From contig NZ_AKJS01000109.1 of the NCBI RefSeq assembly GCF_000282215.1, positions 1-57,752 on the forward strand: a DNA stretch of 57,752 nt. Reading direction: 5' to 3'. This DNA comes from Pseudomonas sp. GM21 (GTDB lineage: Bacteria > Pseudomonadota > Gammaproteobacteria > Pseudomonadales > Pseudomonadaceae). A program made the position numbers and the translations under genes. The first letter of the stretch is position 1, and the number at the start of each line of letters is the position of its first letter. Below are positions 1-8,268 of this stretch, piece by piece. The notes under the pieces are model-generated. The model did no database searches. It was not told the origin of the DNA and saw nothing but the letters and a program-made list of their open reading frames with translations.

Positions 1-1
1 G

Positions 2-385
2 GGGGAGCCGCTGCGGCTGCTGGTGGCCGTGTTGCTGTTCAGCCCGACGATCATCGATCCGGTGAAGGATAAAGTCGCACCGGCCATCGCCATCACGGCG
101 CTCGACCTGTTGTTCAAGGTAGGCAATAACGCATGGCGGGCGATTTCCGATCTGCTCATGTACGGCATGATCGCCTTTGGTCTTTATCTGGTCATGGTGG
201 CGATCCGCATCCCCATCGAGCGCGCCGCCAATGCCCGCAAGGAACAAGCGGCCGCCGCCAAGGCTGCCGCCAAAGCCGACGAGCCTGAAGAGGATCATTT
301 TTTCGGCGGTGCCGGCGATGATCGTTACGGTCGTCCGCCGGTTCCGAGCAATCCACAGCGATTGCGGGTCGAGCCGCGTTTGTAA
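2..385 (+). CDS. C-terminal part of an unknown membrane protein
   Basis: The reading frame is open from the window edge, so the true start lies outside and only about 127 residues are seen. Two hydrophobic stretches are visible, one at the very start and one around DNA 160-210, and both look membrane-spanning. A charged Ala/Lys-rich linker and a hydrophilic tail follow, with an acidic EPEED patch and a Pro-rich end. It lies 33 bp upstream of the glutamine amidotransferase gene on the same strand. I do not recognise the family and assign no function. The tail is probably cytoplasmic, judging from the positive charges after the second hydrophobic segment. Confidence 0.6.
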   Translation, partial: GEPLRLLVAVLLFSPTIIDPVKDKVAPAIAITALDLLFKVGNNAWRAISDLLMYGMIAFGLYLVMVAIRIPIERAANARKEQAAAAKAAAKADEPEEDHFFGGAGDDRYGRPPVPSNPQRLRVEPRL

Positions 386-418
386 CTTTGCCCCTGCCTT
401 TTCATCGAGAGTCCGAAC

Positions 419-1195
419 ATGTGTGAGTTATTGGGCATGAGCGCCAATGTGCCGACCGACATCGTGTTCAGCTTCACCGGGCTGATGCAGCGCGGCGGCC
501 GTACCGGCCCGCACCGTGACGGCTGGGGGATCGCGTTCTATGAAGGCCGTGGCCTGCGCCTGTTTCAGGACCCGGCCGCCAGCAGCGAGTCTGAAGTCGC
601 AAACCTGGTGCAGCGCTATCCAATCAAAAGCGAAGTGGTGATCGGGCACATCCGCCAGGCCAATGTCGGCAAGGTCTGCCTGTCCAATACCCACCCGTTC
701 GTGCGCGAACTGTGGGGGCGCAACTGGTGTTTCGCCCATAACGGCCAACTCGCTGACTTTCAACCGACTGCCAGTTTCTATCGCCCCGTGGGTGACACCG
801 ACAGCGAGGCGGCGTTCTGCGATCTGCTCAACCGCGTGCGCGCGGGGTTCCCGGAACCGGTCGAGGTGGAGCAATTGCTGCCCGATCTGGTGGCGGCCTG
901 CGCCGAATACCGTAGCAAAGGCGTGTTCAACTGCCTGCTCAGCGACGGTGACTGGCTGTTCTGCTATTGCTCGACCAAATTGGCCCAGATCACCCGTCGG
1001 GCGCCTTTCGGCCCTGCGCGCTTGAAGGATGTCGATGTGATCGTCGACTTCCAGGCCGAAACCACGCCCAACGACGTGGTGACAGTAATTGCCACTGAAC
1101 CCCTGACTGAAAACGAAACCTGGACCCGCTACGAACCGGGCCAATGGAGCCTCTGGCGGCGCGGCGAATGCGTCAGCCAGGGCAAGACCGAATAA
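419..1195 (+). CDS. Class II glutamine amidotransferase, YafJ type
   Basis: This 258-residue protein is a stand-alone class II (Ntn-type) glutamine amidotransferase domain. Cys2 directly after the initiator Met is the expected nucleophile that would hydrolyse glutamine once Met is removed. Family motifs follow in order: DGWG at 34-37, GHIRQA at 76-81, THPF at 91-94 and HNG at 107-109. No synthase domain is attached, as in E. coli YafJ, so the ammonia acceptor is unknown. A pathway role cannot be read from the context, which is a membrane protein upstream and a DUF2937 protein 14 bp downstream. The ATG is fixed by the need for Cys at position 2. Confidence 0.9.
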   Translation: MCELLGMSANVPTDIVFSFTGLMQRGGRTGPHRDGWGIAFYEGRGLRLFQDPAASSESEVANLVQRYPIKSEVVIGHIRQANVGKVCLSNTHPFVRELWGRNWCFAHNGQLADFQPTASFYRPVGDTDSEAAFCDLLNRVRAGFPEPVEVEQLLPDLVAACAEYRSKGVFNCLLSDGDWLFCYCSTKLAQITRRAPFGPARLKDVDVIVDFQAETTPNDVVTVIATEPLTENETWTRYEPGQWSLWRRGECVSQGKTE

Positions 1196-1209
1196 GGATC
1201 TCCCCCCTG

Positions 1210-1752
1210 ATGTTGCTGAGTTATCTACGGCTGGTGTTATTTGCGGCGGGCCTGTTGATCGGTGTACAGGTGCCGGGATTTATCAATGATTACGCCAAGC
1301 GCGTCGAGGCGCACCTGATCGAGGCGCAGACGGGTTTGAGCGGTTTTCAGGGCACGGCCAATCAGTTTTTCAAGGGCGACATGCAGGCGCTGGTCGCCCA
1401 CTACCGTGCCAGTGACGACCCGATCTTTCGCAGCGATGCCGACAGCCTGAGCAACCTGCTGACCCGTCAGCTGGCGCTGGACAAGCAATTCCAGGCCATG
1501 CAGGGCCCTTGGTACATCCGCTTCCTGCAAGTGGTGCTGGCCGCCGACCCGGACATCCGCAAGGAAACCTGGAATGGCTACAGCTACCAGATCCTGCTGA
1601 CGCCGCAAGCGATGATCTGGGGCATGAGCGGCGCGATGCTGTTGTCGTTCGGCATCGAATGCCTGTTCCGCTTGATCGACTGGGTGGTGTTGGGCGGCAA
1701 ACGCCTGCGCCAGAGCCGGCCGATCGAAGACCGGGATGTGCGCGGCCTGTAA
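1210..1752 (+). CDS. DUF2937 family inner-membrane protein
   Basis: This 180-residue protein has an N-terminal hydrophobic segment (about residues 4-20), a long hydrophilic, probably periplasmic, region and a second hydrophobic segment around residues 130-160. That layout and the RLVLFAAGLLIGVQVPGF-like opening fit DUF2937, a family without known function. I chose the ATG at 1210, with AAGGAT just upstream, over an earlier in-frame start inside the amidotransferase gene, because homologues begin with this hydrophobic segment. It sits 14 bp after the amidotransferase stop, so the two are probably co-transcribed. Confidence 0.75.
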   Translation: MLLSYLRLVLFAAGLLIGVQVPGFINDYAKRVEAHLIEAQTGLSGFQGTANQFFKGDMQALVAHYRASDDPIFRSDADSLSNLLTRQLALDKQFQAMQGPWYIRFLQVVLAADPDIRKETWNGYSYQILLTPQAMIWGMSGAMLLSFGIECLFRLIDWVVLGGKRLRQSRPIEDRDVRGL

Positions 1753-1805
1753 CCCTGCAGCCGGTTTGCCGGCGATTGCCGCGACACCTATGTCCGGCAG
1801 ATCGC

Positions 1806-1822
1806 ATCGCTGGCAAGCCGGC
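1806..1822. repeat. Single REP-like element
   Basis: This is one arm of the common Pseudomonas REP sequence (ATCGCTGGCAAGCCGGC), found between the DUF2937 gene and the convergent receptor gene. A related GC-rich dyad lies just before it (about 1760-1785). Together they may help end transcription from both sides. No T-rich tract was seen. Confidence 0.5.
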
Positions 1823-1829
1823 ACCTGTT

Positions 1830-3941
1830 TTACCAGTCGACCGAGTAGCTCATGCTCAACGTGCGGCCTTCGGCGTTGGCGAACGGCATTCTGGCGTTGG
1901 CCTGGGTGAACAGGTTTACGTACGTGCGATTCGTCAGGTTAAACACCCCGCCTTCAAGACGACCGACCGGCAGTTGCACGGAGCCGAGCAGGTCCACCAG
2001 CGTATAACCGTCGATGTCGAGTCCGTTGTTGTCCTTGGCGGCGGCGTCATAACTGGACAAATGCATGCCTTGCAGGCGCAGGTTGTAATCCTCTTCGATA
2101 TAGCCGACGAACAGCGTGGTCTTGGCCGGTGAGATGCGCGTGGCCGGCAGATCGATCCACTTGCCGTTCTGCTCGGTCTCGCCTTTGGCCCAGGCGTAAG
2201 TGCCACCCACCGACCATTGATCGGTCACGCGGTAGTTCAGGTTGTTTTCAATGCCGCGAACGCGCTCTTTCTGGTTGATCAGGCGTAATACGCGATCATT
2301 GGCATCGTAGAACTGGGTCACGTCCGAGGTGTTTTCATACACGGTGACGTCGGCCTGCCACTGGTCCCAGTCACCACGCCAGCCCACCTCGTAACTGTTG
2401 ACCTTGATGGCCTGGGCGTTGAGGCTCTGGATGTCGAAGGTGCTGCTGACGTCACGCATGAAGCGCTGGATATCCGGCAGCGAAAACCCCTGGCTGAAAT
2501 TGGCGAATACGTCCTGACTATCACTCAGGTGGTAGACCGCGCCCAGGTTGTACAGTGTGTCATCGTATTTGAGGGTGTCGCCGGGCAGCGTTGCGCGTAC
2601 GCCGGTCTGGACGATCTCACCATAAGCGATGCTGTCGGAAACGTCGCTTTCGATCCATTCACGGCGTACACCGCCACGCACGGTCCAGTCACCGATGTCC
2701 CATGACATCTGCCCGAACAGCGATTTGGTGGTGGTTTCGATGTCCGGGCCCAGCTCGTAGGTGGTGCCGGTCTTGGTGTAGGTCAGACCATTGAGCGTGT
2801 ATTGATCACCTCGTTGGCGGGAGCGCTCATTATCATAGTCGGCACCCCAGACCAGGTTGCCAGTGGCACTGCCGATGGCCGGCAGCGGCGTGTCGATGGC
2901 TGCGCGCAGGCCGTAGACATCTTGCACACTGTTGTTGTCGGAGATCCCGGCCTTGCCCCGTGACAGGTCCGGGAAAAACAGTGCATCGGCGCGGCGCCAG
3001 TAACTTTCCAATTGCAGGCCTTGACCGTAGAAGTCGGCGTCGGTGTAGTTGAGGTTGACTGCCTGGTTGTGGGTATAGGGTTGGTCATCAAGTTTCAATC
3101 CCTTGACTGCCACGGCTTGCTGCAGGTTTTTCGGGTCTTTGGTGTAACCCGTGTCCTGCTGATCCTTGTAGTCCTGCAGCGACAGACTGAGTTTTTTATC
3201 GGCATCCAGTTCGTAACCGAAACGACCTTGCAAGTCATAGGTTTCGGTGTCCATGCTGCTGCCCTGAGAGGTGTCCTGAGGGATGCGGTTGCCGTTGCCA
3301 TCGTACATATCGTTGCGCTGGATCAGGTCGGCGGAGACGTACCAGTCCAGGGCATCCTTGCGCCCGGTCGCGCTCTGAAAAGTTTCGTAGGCAAAGCCTT
3401 TGCTATTGAGGTTATTGCCGGTGGTCAGGCCCAGTTTGCTGCTGTAGGCAATGTCCTGACCCTGATTGCGCTTGGTGATGATATTGATGATGCCGCCTGA
3501 AGCGCCGGCACCGTAGAGGCTGCTGGCGCCGGAGACCACTTCGATGCGTTCGACGCTGGCCGGGGTGACGCTGTTGAGCTGGCGGAAGTTGTCGCGTGTG
3601 GCGTTCTGCGATACGCCGTCGATCAATACCAGCATGTTGCGCCCGCGCAGGGTCTGGCCGAAGTTGCTCATCCCGCCGCTGGACGGTGCAAGACCGGGGA
3701 CCAATTGCCCGAGGATGTCGGAAATCCGGCGACCCGCGCCGCTTTGCTCACGGATCTGCTGTTCGTCGATCACCAGGACCGAACCTGGAATCGAGGCGAT
3801 GGTCGCTTCGCTGCGAGTCGCGGAGACGACGGTGGCTTGCATGTTCAAAGTGCCGGGCTGCTGCTCGGTATCTTCGGCCCAGGACTGGGCGCTGAAGGTA
3901 CCGAGCAACGGGATCAGCAGGGGGAGTTTGATTCGGGTCAT
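1830..3941 (-). CDS. TonB-dependent siderophore receptor, IutA-like
   Basis: This is a 703-residue outer-membrane receptor. A signal peptide of about 22 residues ends at SWA. A TonB-box-like TVVSATR follows, then a plug domain (about 45-155) and a beta-barrel ending in aromatic SYSVDW. Across plug and barrel it resembles the ferric-aerobactin receptor IutA, including the stretches around LIDGV, SLYGAGASGGIINI and the C-terminal VDLLGSVQLPVG. Aerobactin, rhizobactin 1021 and schizokinen receptors share this subfamily, so a citrate-hydroxamate or related carboxylate siderophore is the likely ligand. It is the last gene of a three-gene operon and overlaps the MFS gene by 4 bases. The Fur-like box ahead of the operon suggests iron control. 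Confidence 0.92.
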   Translation of the reverse strand: MTRIKLPLLIPLLGTFSAQSWAEDTEQQPGTLNMQATVVSATRSEATIASIPGSVLVIDEQQIREQSGAGRRISDILGQLVPGLAPSSGGMSNFGQTLRGRNMLVLIDGVSQNATRDNFRQLNSVTPASVERIEVVSGASSLYGAGASGGIINIITKRNQGQDIAYSSKLGLTTGNNLNSKGFAYETFQSATGRKDALDWYVSADLIQRNDMYDGNGNRIPQDTSQGSSMDTETYDLQGRFGYELDADKKLSLSLQDYKDQQDTGYTKDPKNLQQAVAVKGLKLDDQPYTHNQAVNLNYTDADFYGQGLQLESYWRRADALFFPDLSRGKAGISDNNSVQDVYGLRAAIDTPLPAIGSATGNLVWGADYDNERSRQRGDQYTLNGLTYTKTGTTYELGPDIETTTKSLFGQMSWDIGDWTVRGGVRREWIESDVSDSIAYGEIVQTGVRATLPGDTLKYDDTLYNLGAVYHLSDSQDVFANFSQGFSLPDIQRFMRDVSSTFDIQSLNAQAIKVNSYEVGWRGDWDQWQADVTVYENTSDVTQFYDANDRVLRLINQKERVRGIENNLNYRVTDQWSVGGTYAWAKGETEQNGKWIDLPATRISPAKTTLFVGYIEEDYNLRLQGMHLSSYDAAAKDNNGLDIDGYTLVDLLGSVQLPVGRLEGGVFNLTNRTYVNLFTQANARMPFANAEGRTLSMSYSVDW

Positions 3942-5167
3942 GATGAGGACTTTTTTGAGTTGTGATAAGTGTGAGCAGGCAAGGTTGAGCGGTCAGGTGT
4001 GGCGTTGAATGACCGCACGCAGCGGATCCCTATAGCGGCTACGGCGTAGGTCAGCGCCACCAGCCAGAAACTATTGGCCAATCCGACCAGCCCCATGCCG
4101 ACTCCGCCGAGAACGACGCCAAGCAGAGCGCCAGCCTTGGCCGCGCTGTTGCCGAGGCCGAGCGCAAAGCCCTGTTGGTTGGCGGATACGGTGTTGGCGA
4201 TCAGGGCATAAGCCACCGGCAGCAGGGCGCCTTGCCAGATGCCCCAGACGAGCCGACTGACGAGAAACCCCAGCCATTCGTTGGCCAATGCCGTGGCCGC
4301 CAGCGTCAGGGCACACAGCCAGGCCACGCCTTCGATGACGCGCAAGGTGTAGGCCGGCTGCCAGCGGTCGAACAGGCGTCCCCACAGCGGTGCGGATATG
4401 GCCAGGGTCGCGGCGCTCGCCGCGTAGGTCGCGCCGATCAGCCAGCTTGGGGCGTGCAGAATGTTCGCGACGTACAGCGCATAGAACGGCTGCGGGATCA
4501 TCTTCGCAGCCTGAATCAATACGATCACCAGCAGAATTCCACCGAGCCAGCCTTTGGGCAGTGCCACGGGCTCAACCGTTTTTTTCTTTGAGGCACGAGC
4601 CTTGTCGGCCGGCAGGAAAAAACTCCCCAGGGCGCACAGCAGGCAAATCGACGTCGCGCCATAACAGAGCAGGGCAAATCCCGAGACGTCCATCAGCCAG
4701 CCGCCCAGTATCGGCCCGATCAAAGAGCCGACTGCGGTCGCCGATTGCAAGCGGGCCAGGGTGTGACCCCGTCTGGAACTGTCGCAGCAGGCCAAGGCAT
4801 AGGCTTGCGCGGCGGCGAGAAACCCGGCCAACGCGCCTTGCATCACGCGAATACCTACCAGCAGCCACGGGTCGAGGGTGATGGCCGCCAACCCTTGGCA
4901 CAGCGCGAGTGCCAGCAACGCCCGGACAATCATCGGTTTGTGTCCGGTGCGATCACCCAACCGGCCCCACATGGGCGTCAGGAGCATGGCGGCCAGCATT
5001 GGACCGGCATAGACCATTGCCGATAACAGCGCGGTGTAGCCGGCGCCCTCCGGTCCGAGCAGATGCTGGATTTGCAGGGGCCAGAACGGGCCGCTCATTT
5101 CCATGGCACCCATGGAGACAAACTGGATAACGATCAACAGTCGCAAGGCGCGACCGTCAGTGAGCAT
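3938..5167 (-). CDS. MFS transporter of the siderophore operon
   Basis: This 409-residue protein has about 12 hydrophobic segments. An MFS signature between TM2 and TM3 (GRLGDRTGHKP) and a large cytoplasmic loop near the middle mark it as a drug/metabolite:H+ antiporter-type carrier. It lies between the NIS synthetase gene (11-base overlap) and the receptor gene (4-base overlap). The most likely job is export of the newly made siderophore across the inner membrane, as for MFS carriers in aerobactin- and rhizoferrin-type loci. Import of the ferri-siderophore is the alternative and cannot be excluded, because no periplasmic binding protein or ABC permease is present. Confidence 0.85.
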   Translation of the reverse strand: MLTDGRALRLLIVIQFVSMGAMEMSGPFWPLQIQHLLGPEGAGYTALLSAMVYAGPMLAAMLLTPMWGRLGDRTGHKPMIVRALLALALCQGLAAITLDPWLLVGIRVMQGALAGFLAAAQAYALACCDSSRRGHTLARLQSATAVGSLIGPILGGWLMDVSGFALLCYGATSICLLCALGSFFLPADKARASKKKTVEPVALPKGWLGGILLVIVLIQAAKMIPQPFYALYVANILHAPSWLIGATYAASAATLAISAPLWGRLFDRWQPAYTLRVIEGVAWLCALTLAATALANEWLGFLVSRLVWGIWQGALLPVAYALIANTVSANQQGFALGLGNSAAKAGALLGVVLGGVGMGLVGLANSFWLVALTYAVAAIGIRCVRSFNATPDRSTLPAHTYHNSKKSSS

Positions 5168-7079
5168 GGGTGATGGGTCGTAGCGGGTTACTCAGGCGTC
5201 CGACGATGTCGGCATGACTGTCGAGCAAGCGCATGCGCATGAAAGATTTGGCAGGCCAATCCTGTTCCAGCAAGGCTTGGCGTTCGCTTTCCCAGCGTGT
5301 CGGTTCAACGCGCTCGCGCAAGGTCTCGAAGCACTGCGCAACGTGCGTTGCCAAGCGCTCCCAAAGGATGTTTTCCGGCACACTCCAGTGGCGGGCACAG
5401 AGCAACGTCAGCTCACCGAGGTGGCACATGAATGTGGTGTGCAGGAGTTTGTCGCGGACAAAACCGGAGTTGTCATACAGGGTCATTTCCGGATCGTGCA
5501 ACTGGATATCCAGGCCCTTGGCGTGCAGGGTTTTGCGATCGATACGAACGTCGCCAAAGTCACGCAATAACAGCCGATTCAACTGCCCGTCAGCGCCCAT
5601 CACCATGAAACTGTTTTGCTGGTGCGCTTCGAACGCCACGCCATACATCAGGTAAATGCCCAACAGACTCGGTACCGCAATCGACAGGTAATCATCGAAG
5701 AACGCCAGGATGGCCTCGCTGTCGTCACGGCCCTGAGCCAGTCTTACCCAATCACGCAGCAACGGTTGTTCGAATTCGTTGACGGCGAACAGGCTGCCGA
5801 CCGGCACCGCCAACTCGCCTTCTTGCAGCAGGGTAAGCGGGTTGTCGCGATACAGCACGGCTGCATGCCGAGAGCGTTCGTCATCGGCCGGTTGCGGCGC
5901 GTAGTGCACGCCGATGCGCTCCGGAACGATGTTCAGCAGACGCTGAATCTGCGGCTCCTGATCGAGGATTTTCAATATCAGTTGGCTGATGCGCGGCCCC
6001 ATCCGGGCCGAGCGCGGCGACACGGTGCGCTGCACACTGGTCAGGCGCAAAGCCACCGGCAGTTTGACCATCGGCGCAACGCGGCTGGCGTCCGGCAGGA
6101 CCGTGCGGAAGGACATGGTCGGGTGGCCGGTAAAAGCGACGATGTCAGTGACGATCAGCAGGTTGTCGGCGATCTCGTTGGCGAACGAATCCGGCAGTTC
6201 TTCATGGGCTTGCCATGGGTGCGACGGGAGCGGGAGGTAGTCCTTTACGTCCAGGCCCAGTTGCTGCAAATGGCGCTGCAATTGTTCGGCGGGCAGTGGG
6301 AAGTGACCTTGCCACCACTCCCAGTAATTGGCGGTCCCCGCCAGCGCTTCGACGTGTGCGTACTGGCGGTGCAGTGCGCACAGCACAATCGGAAAACTCG
6401 CTTCGAATTCCGGCGAGAAAGCGATGACCTGAGCGGCGCTCAAACCCAGTTTGGTCTTGTAGTTCGGGTGCCACGGATGGCCGAGAGTGCCCCACTGTTC
6501 GAGCAGCGATGTAGGGTTCTGGTGGCTGGCGTCGGCTTTGAGCCAGGCGAGCAGGTTGTCATCGTACTCGGTATCGATCTGCTCTCTCAGGCGCTCGGTC
6601 CATCCATGGTGAAACGCCAGGCACAGGGTGTCGTTGCTGAAGCTGTCATCCAGTTCCTGGGCCAGACGCTCCAGTACTTGAGGAGAGGCTGGCGGGTTGA
6701 GCTGAGTGCTGAGGTGAGCGAGCAATTCGCTGGGCAGCTGGATTTTGTGAGGCAGTCTGTCGGGGGTGTGCAGGACGATGCTGCCGCGCACGTCCCAGCT
6801 GTTCATTCTGTTACTCGACAGGTGCTCGAAGCACAGGTGCGCGCCATCGCCAAGCGGCAGCCAGCAACGGCTATTGTCGTCGTATTCGCAAGCGTCGGGG
6901 TTGATCAGGCCTTCACGAAACAGCGCCTGGATCAGGCGTTGGAAGCAGCGCTGGGCGGCGGGCTCCAGCGCATTGCTCAAATGGTCAAGGGTGATTCGGT
7001 GGGACTGGAAAGCCTGAGTTCCAAGGGCTTCGCTCCAGTGAGCGAGCAATAGCTGCTGTTTTTGCGTGTAGGCGCGCAT
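5157..7079 (-). CDS. NIS siderophore synthetase, IucA/IucC family
   Basis: This 640-residue protein carries the hallmarks of NRPS-independent siderophore synthetases, which adenylate a carboxylate (usually citrate) and couple it to an amine or alcohol. The visible motifs are SHPWQAHE in the nucleotide-binding region, a KLPVALRLTSVQR strand, HQQN followed by LLLRDFGD, and a FhuF-like C-terminal part. It is the only synthetase in the locus. No hydroxylase (IucD), acetylase (IucB) or decarboxylase lies nearby, unlike aerobactin loci. A single NIS enzyme with MFS and receptor genes recalls rhizoferrin-type loci (lbtA, fslA). The substrate is therefore inferred only as a polycarboxylate plus a diamine. 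It is first in the operon, about 70 bp behind a Fur-like box. Confidence 0.9.
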   Translation of the reverse strand: MRAYTQKQQLLLAHWSEALGTQAFQSHRITLDHLSNALEPAAQRCFQRLIQALFREGLINPDACEYDDNSRCWLPLGDGAHLCFEHLSSNRMNSWDVRGSIVLHTPDRLPHKIQLPSELLAHLSTQLNPPASPQVLERLAQELDDSFSNDTLCLAFHHGWTERLREQIDTEYDDNLLAWLKADASHQNPTSLLEQWGTLGHPWHPNYKTKLGLSAAQVIAFSPEFEASFPIVLCALHRQYAHVEALAGTANYWEWWQGHFPLPAEQLQRHLQQLGLDVKDYLPLPSHPWQAHEELPDSFANEIADNLLIVTDIVAFTGHPTMSFRTVLPDASRVAPMVKLPVALRLTSVQRTVSPRSARMGPRISQLILKILDQEPQIQRLLNIVPERIGVHYAPQPADDERSRHAAVLYRDNPLTLLQEGELAVPVGSLFAVNEFEQPLLRDWVRLAQGRDDSEAILAFFDDYLSIAVPSLLGIYLMYGVAFEAHQQNSFMVMGADGQLNRLLLRDFGDVRIDRKTLHAKGLDIQLHDPEMTLYDNSGFVRDKLLHTTFMCHLGELTLLCARHWSVPENILWERLATHVAQCFETLRERVEPTRWESERQALLEQDWPAKSFMRMRLLDSHADIVGRLSNPLRPITHAH

Positions 7080-7148
7080 CTAGTCCGACTCCTTCTGGAC
7101 AGTTGATTAGCTGAAAGCGCGCAGAGAATACCTTTTGGGAAATATTAT

Positions 7149-7167
7149 GCAAATGATAGTAATTTAT
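7149..7167 (-). promoter_or_regulatory. Fur-like box ahead of the siderophore operon
   Basis: The 19-bp site GCAAATGATAGTAATTTAT matches 12 of 19 positions of the Fur consensus, including 11 of the central 13. It lies in an AT-rich patch about 70 bp upstream of the NIS synthetase start, where a promoter would be. Iron-dependent repression of the three-gene operon is the natural inference. Confidence 0.65.
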
Positions 7168-7190
7168 ATTTACGTTGCAGAAAGTGTCCT

Positions 7191-8120
7191 TCAGATTCTG
7201 GCCAAGGGTTTGCTCAAAACGATGTAGTGCTCGCCCACTTTCTGCGCGTAGCGCTCCACGACGTGCTGACACAACGCCACAATCTCCTCGACCCACTCGA
7301 CGCCCGTGCGCCACGACACCACCACTTGCAAATCCGGTGGCCGTTGGTCGATGGCCAGCAGAATCAGTTCACCGCGCGCCAGTTCCTCGGCCACCAGCAC
7401 CGGCGGCAGCGCGCCAATGCCGAAACCATCACGCAAAAGCCGGGTAATCGCCGACACCGAGTTCACGCAGTTCAGGCGTGGCGTCATCACGCCATTGGCC
7501 TGCATCAGGGCGAGCACCTCCTGATGCGGATGGGAGTTTTTCGAGTAAGTAATGACCCGCTCGCGCGCCAGATCGGCGATGCCCGAATACTCACGGTTGT
7601 AGAGCGAATTACTCGCTGCGATCCAGCCCATGGGATGACTGGCCAGCTCAAGGCTGCGCACGCTTTCCTGGCGCATCAGGTCAGTTTGCAGGATCAGATC
7701 GAGAAAGCCTTTTTGCAGCTGATCGCAGAGGTTGAGCGAGGTATCGGCCACCAGTTCGATTTCCACCAACGGATAGAGATCCGTCATCTGCGCCACCAGC
7801 GGGCTCAGCCAGGTGTGGATCACCGTGTCCATGACGCCGATCCGCACCCGACCGGCCTTGCTCGAACGGGTCTCGATCGACTGTTTGAGCGCCTGCATGG
7901 TGTCCATCATCTGCTCGGCATAGTCGAGCACTTTCAGGCCTTCGGGCGTGAGGCTGACGCCGCGTGAATCGCGCAGAAACAGCTTCACCCCCAGTTCACT
8001 TTCGAGCACGGCGATGCGGCTGGAAATCGAGGCTTGGGTGGTGAAGAGTTTGTCGGCGGTCAGGCGAAAACTCTTGAGTCGGGCGACCCAGACAAAGGTT
8101 TCGAGAAACTTCAGATTCAT
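7191..8120 (-). CDS. LysR-type regulator of the pxp locus
   Basis: This 309-residue protein has the LysR layout. A winged helix-turn-helix covers residues 1-60 (LETFVWVARLKSFRLTADKL, ASISSRIAVLE), followed by a periplasmic-binding-like effector domain from about residue 90. It is divergent from the transporter-pxpABC operon with 148 bp between, the usual setting for a LysR protein acting on its neighbour. The intergenic region holds two nested dyads (GGGAACC/GGTTCCC and GTTTTTATT/AATAAAAAC) that could be its operators. 5-Oxoproline or a related amino acid as co-inducer is an inference from the neighbours. Its stop lies close to the siderophore Fur-like box, but no functional link is implied. 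Confidence 0.88.
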   Translation of the reverse strand: MNLKFLETFVWVARLKSFRLTADKLFTTQASISSRIAVLESELGVKLFLRDSRGVSLTPEGLKVLDYAEQMMDTMQALKQSIETRSSKAGRVRIGVMDTVIHTWLSPLVAQMTDLYPLVEIELVADTSLNLCDQLQKGFLDLILQTDLMRQESVRSLELASHPMGWIAASNSLYNREYSGIADLARERVITYSKNSHPHQEVLALMQANGVMTPRLNCVNSVSAITRLLRDGFGIGALPPVLVAEELARGELILLAIDQRPPDLQVVVSWRTGVEWVEEIVALCQHVVERYAQKVGEHYIVLSKPLARI

Positions 8121-8150
8121 GGGATCAACTTTTTCTTATGCCTAAGCCCG

Positions 8151-8251
8151 GTTTTTATTAGTTGGACGCAGCAGGGCCGGGAACCCAAAAATCGGCACAT
8201 CCGGTTCCCACGATAGGCGTCGTCGGGGCTCAGAACAATACCAATAAAAAC
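8151..8251. promoter_or_regulatory. Divergent control region with nested dyads
   Basis: GGGAACC (8179-8185) faces GGTTCCC (8203-8209). Outside them GTTTTTATT (8151-8159) faces AATAAAAAC (8243-8251). As a result both divergent leaders (LysR and transporter) carry the same AATAAAAAC just before their starts. The layout suits LysR binding and shared control of both promoters. Confidence 0.4.
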
Positions 8252-8268
8252 TAGCGCGGAGATTTGCC

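Noticed and set aside
5616..7052. 478-codon frame opposite the NIS synthetase gene
   Set aside because: Antisense to a clear family member; the product is rich in Arg and Gln and has no domain.
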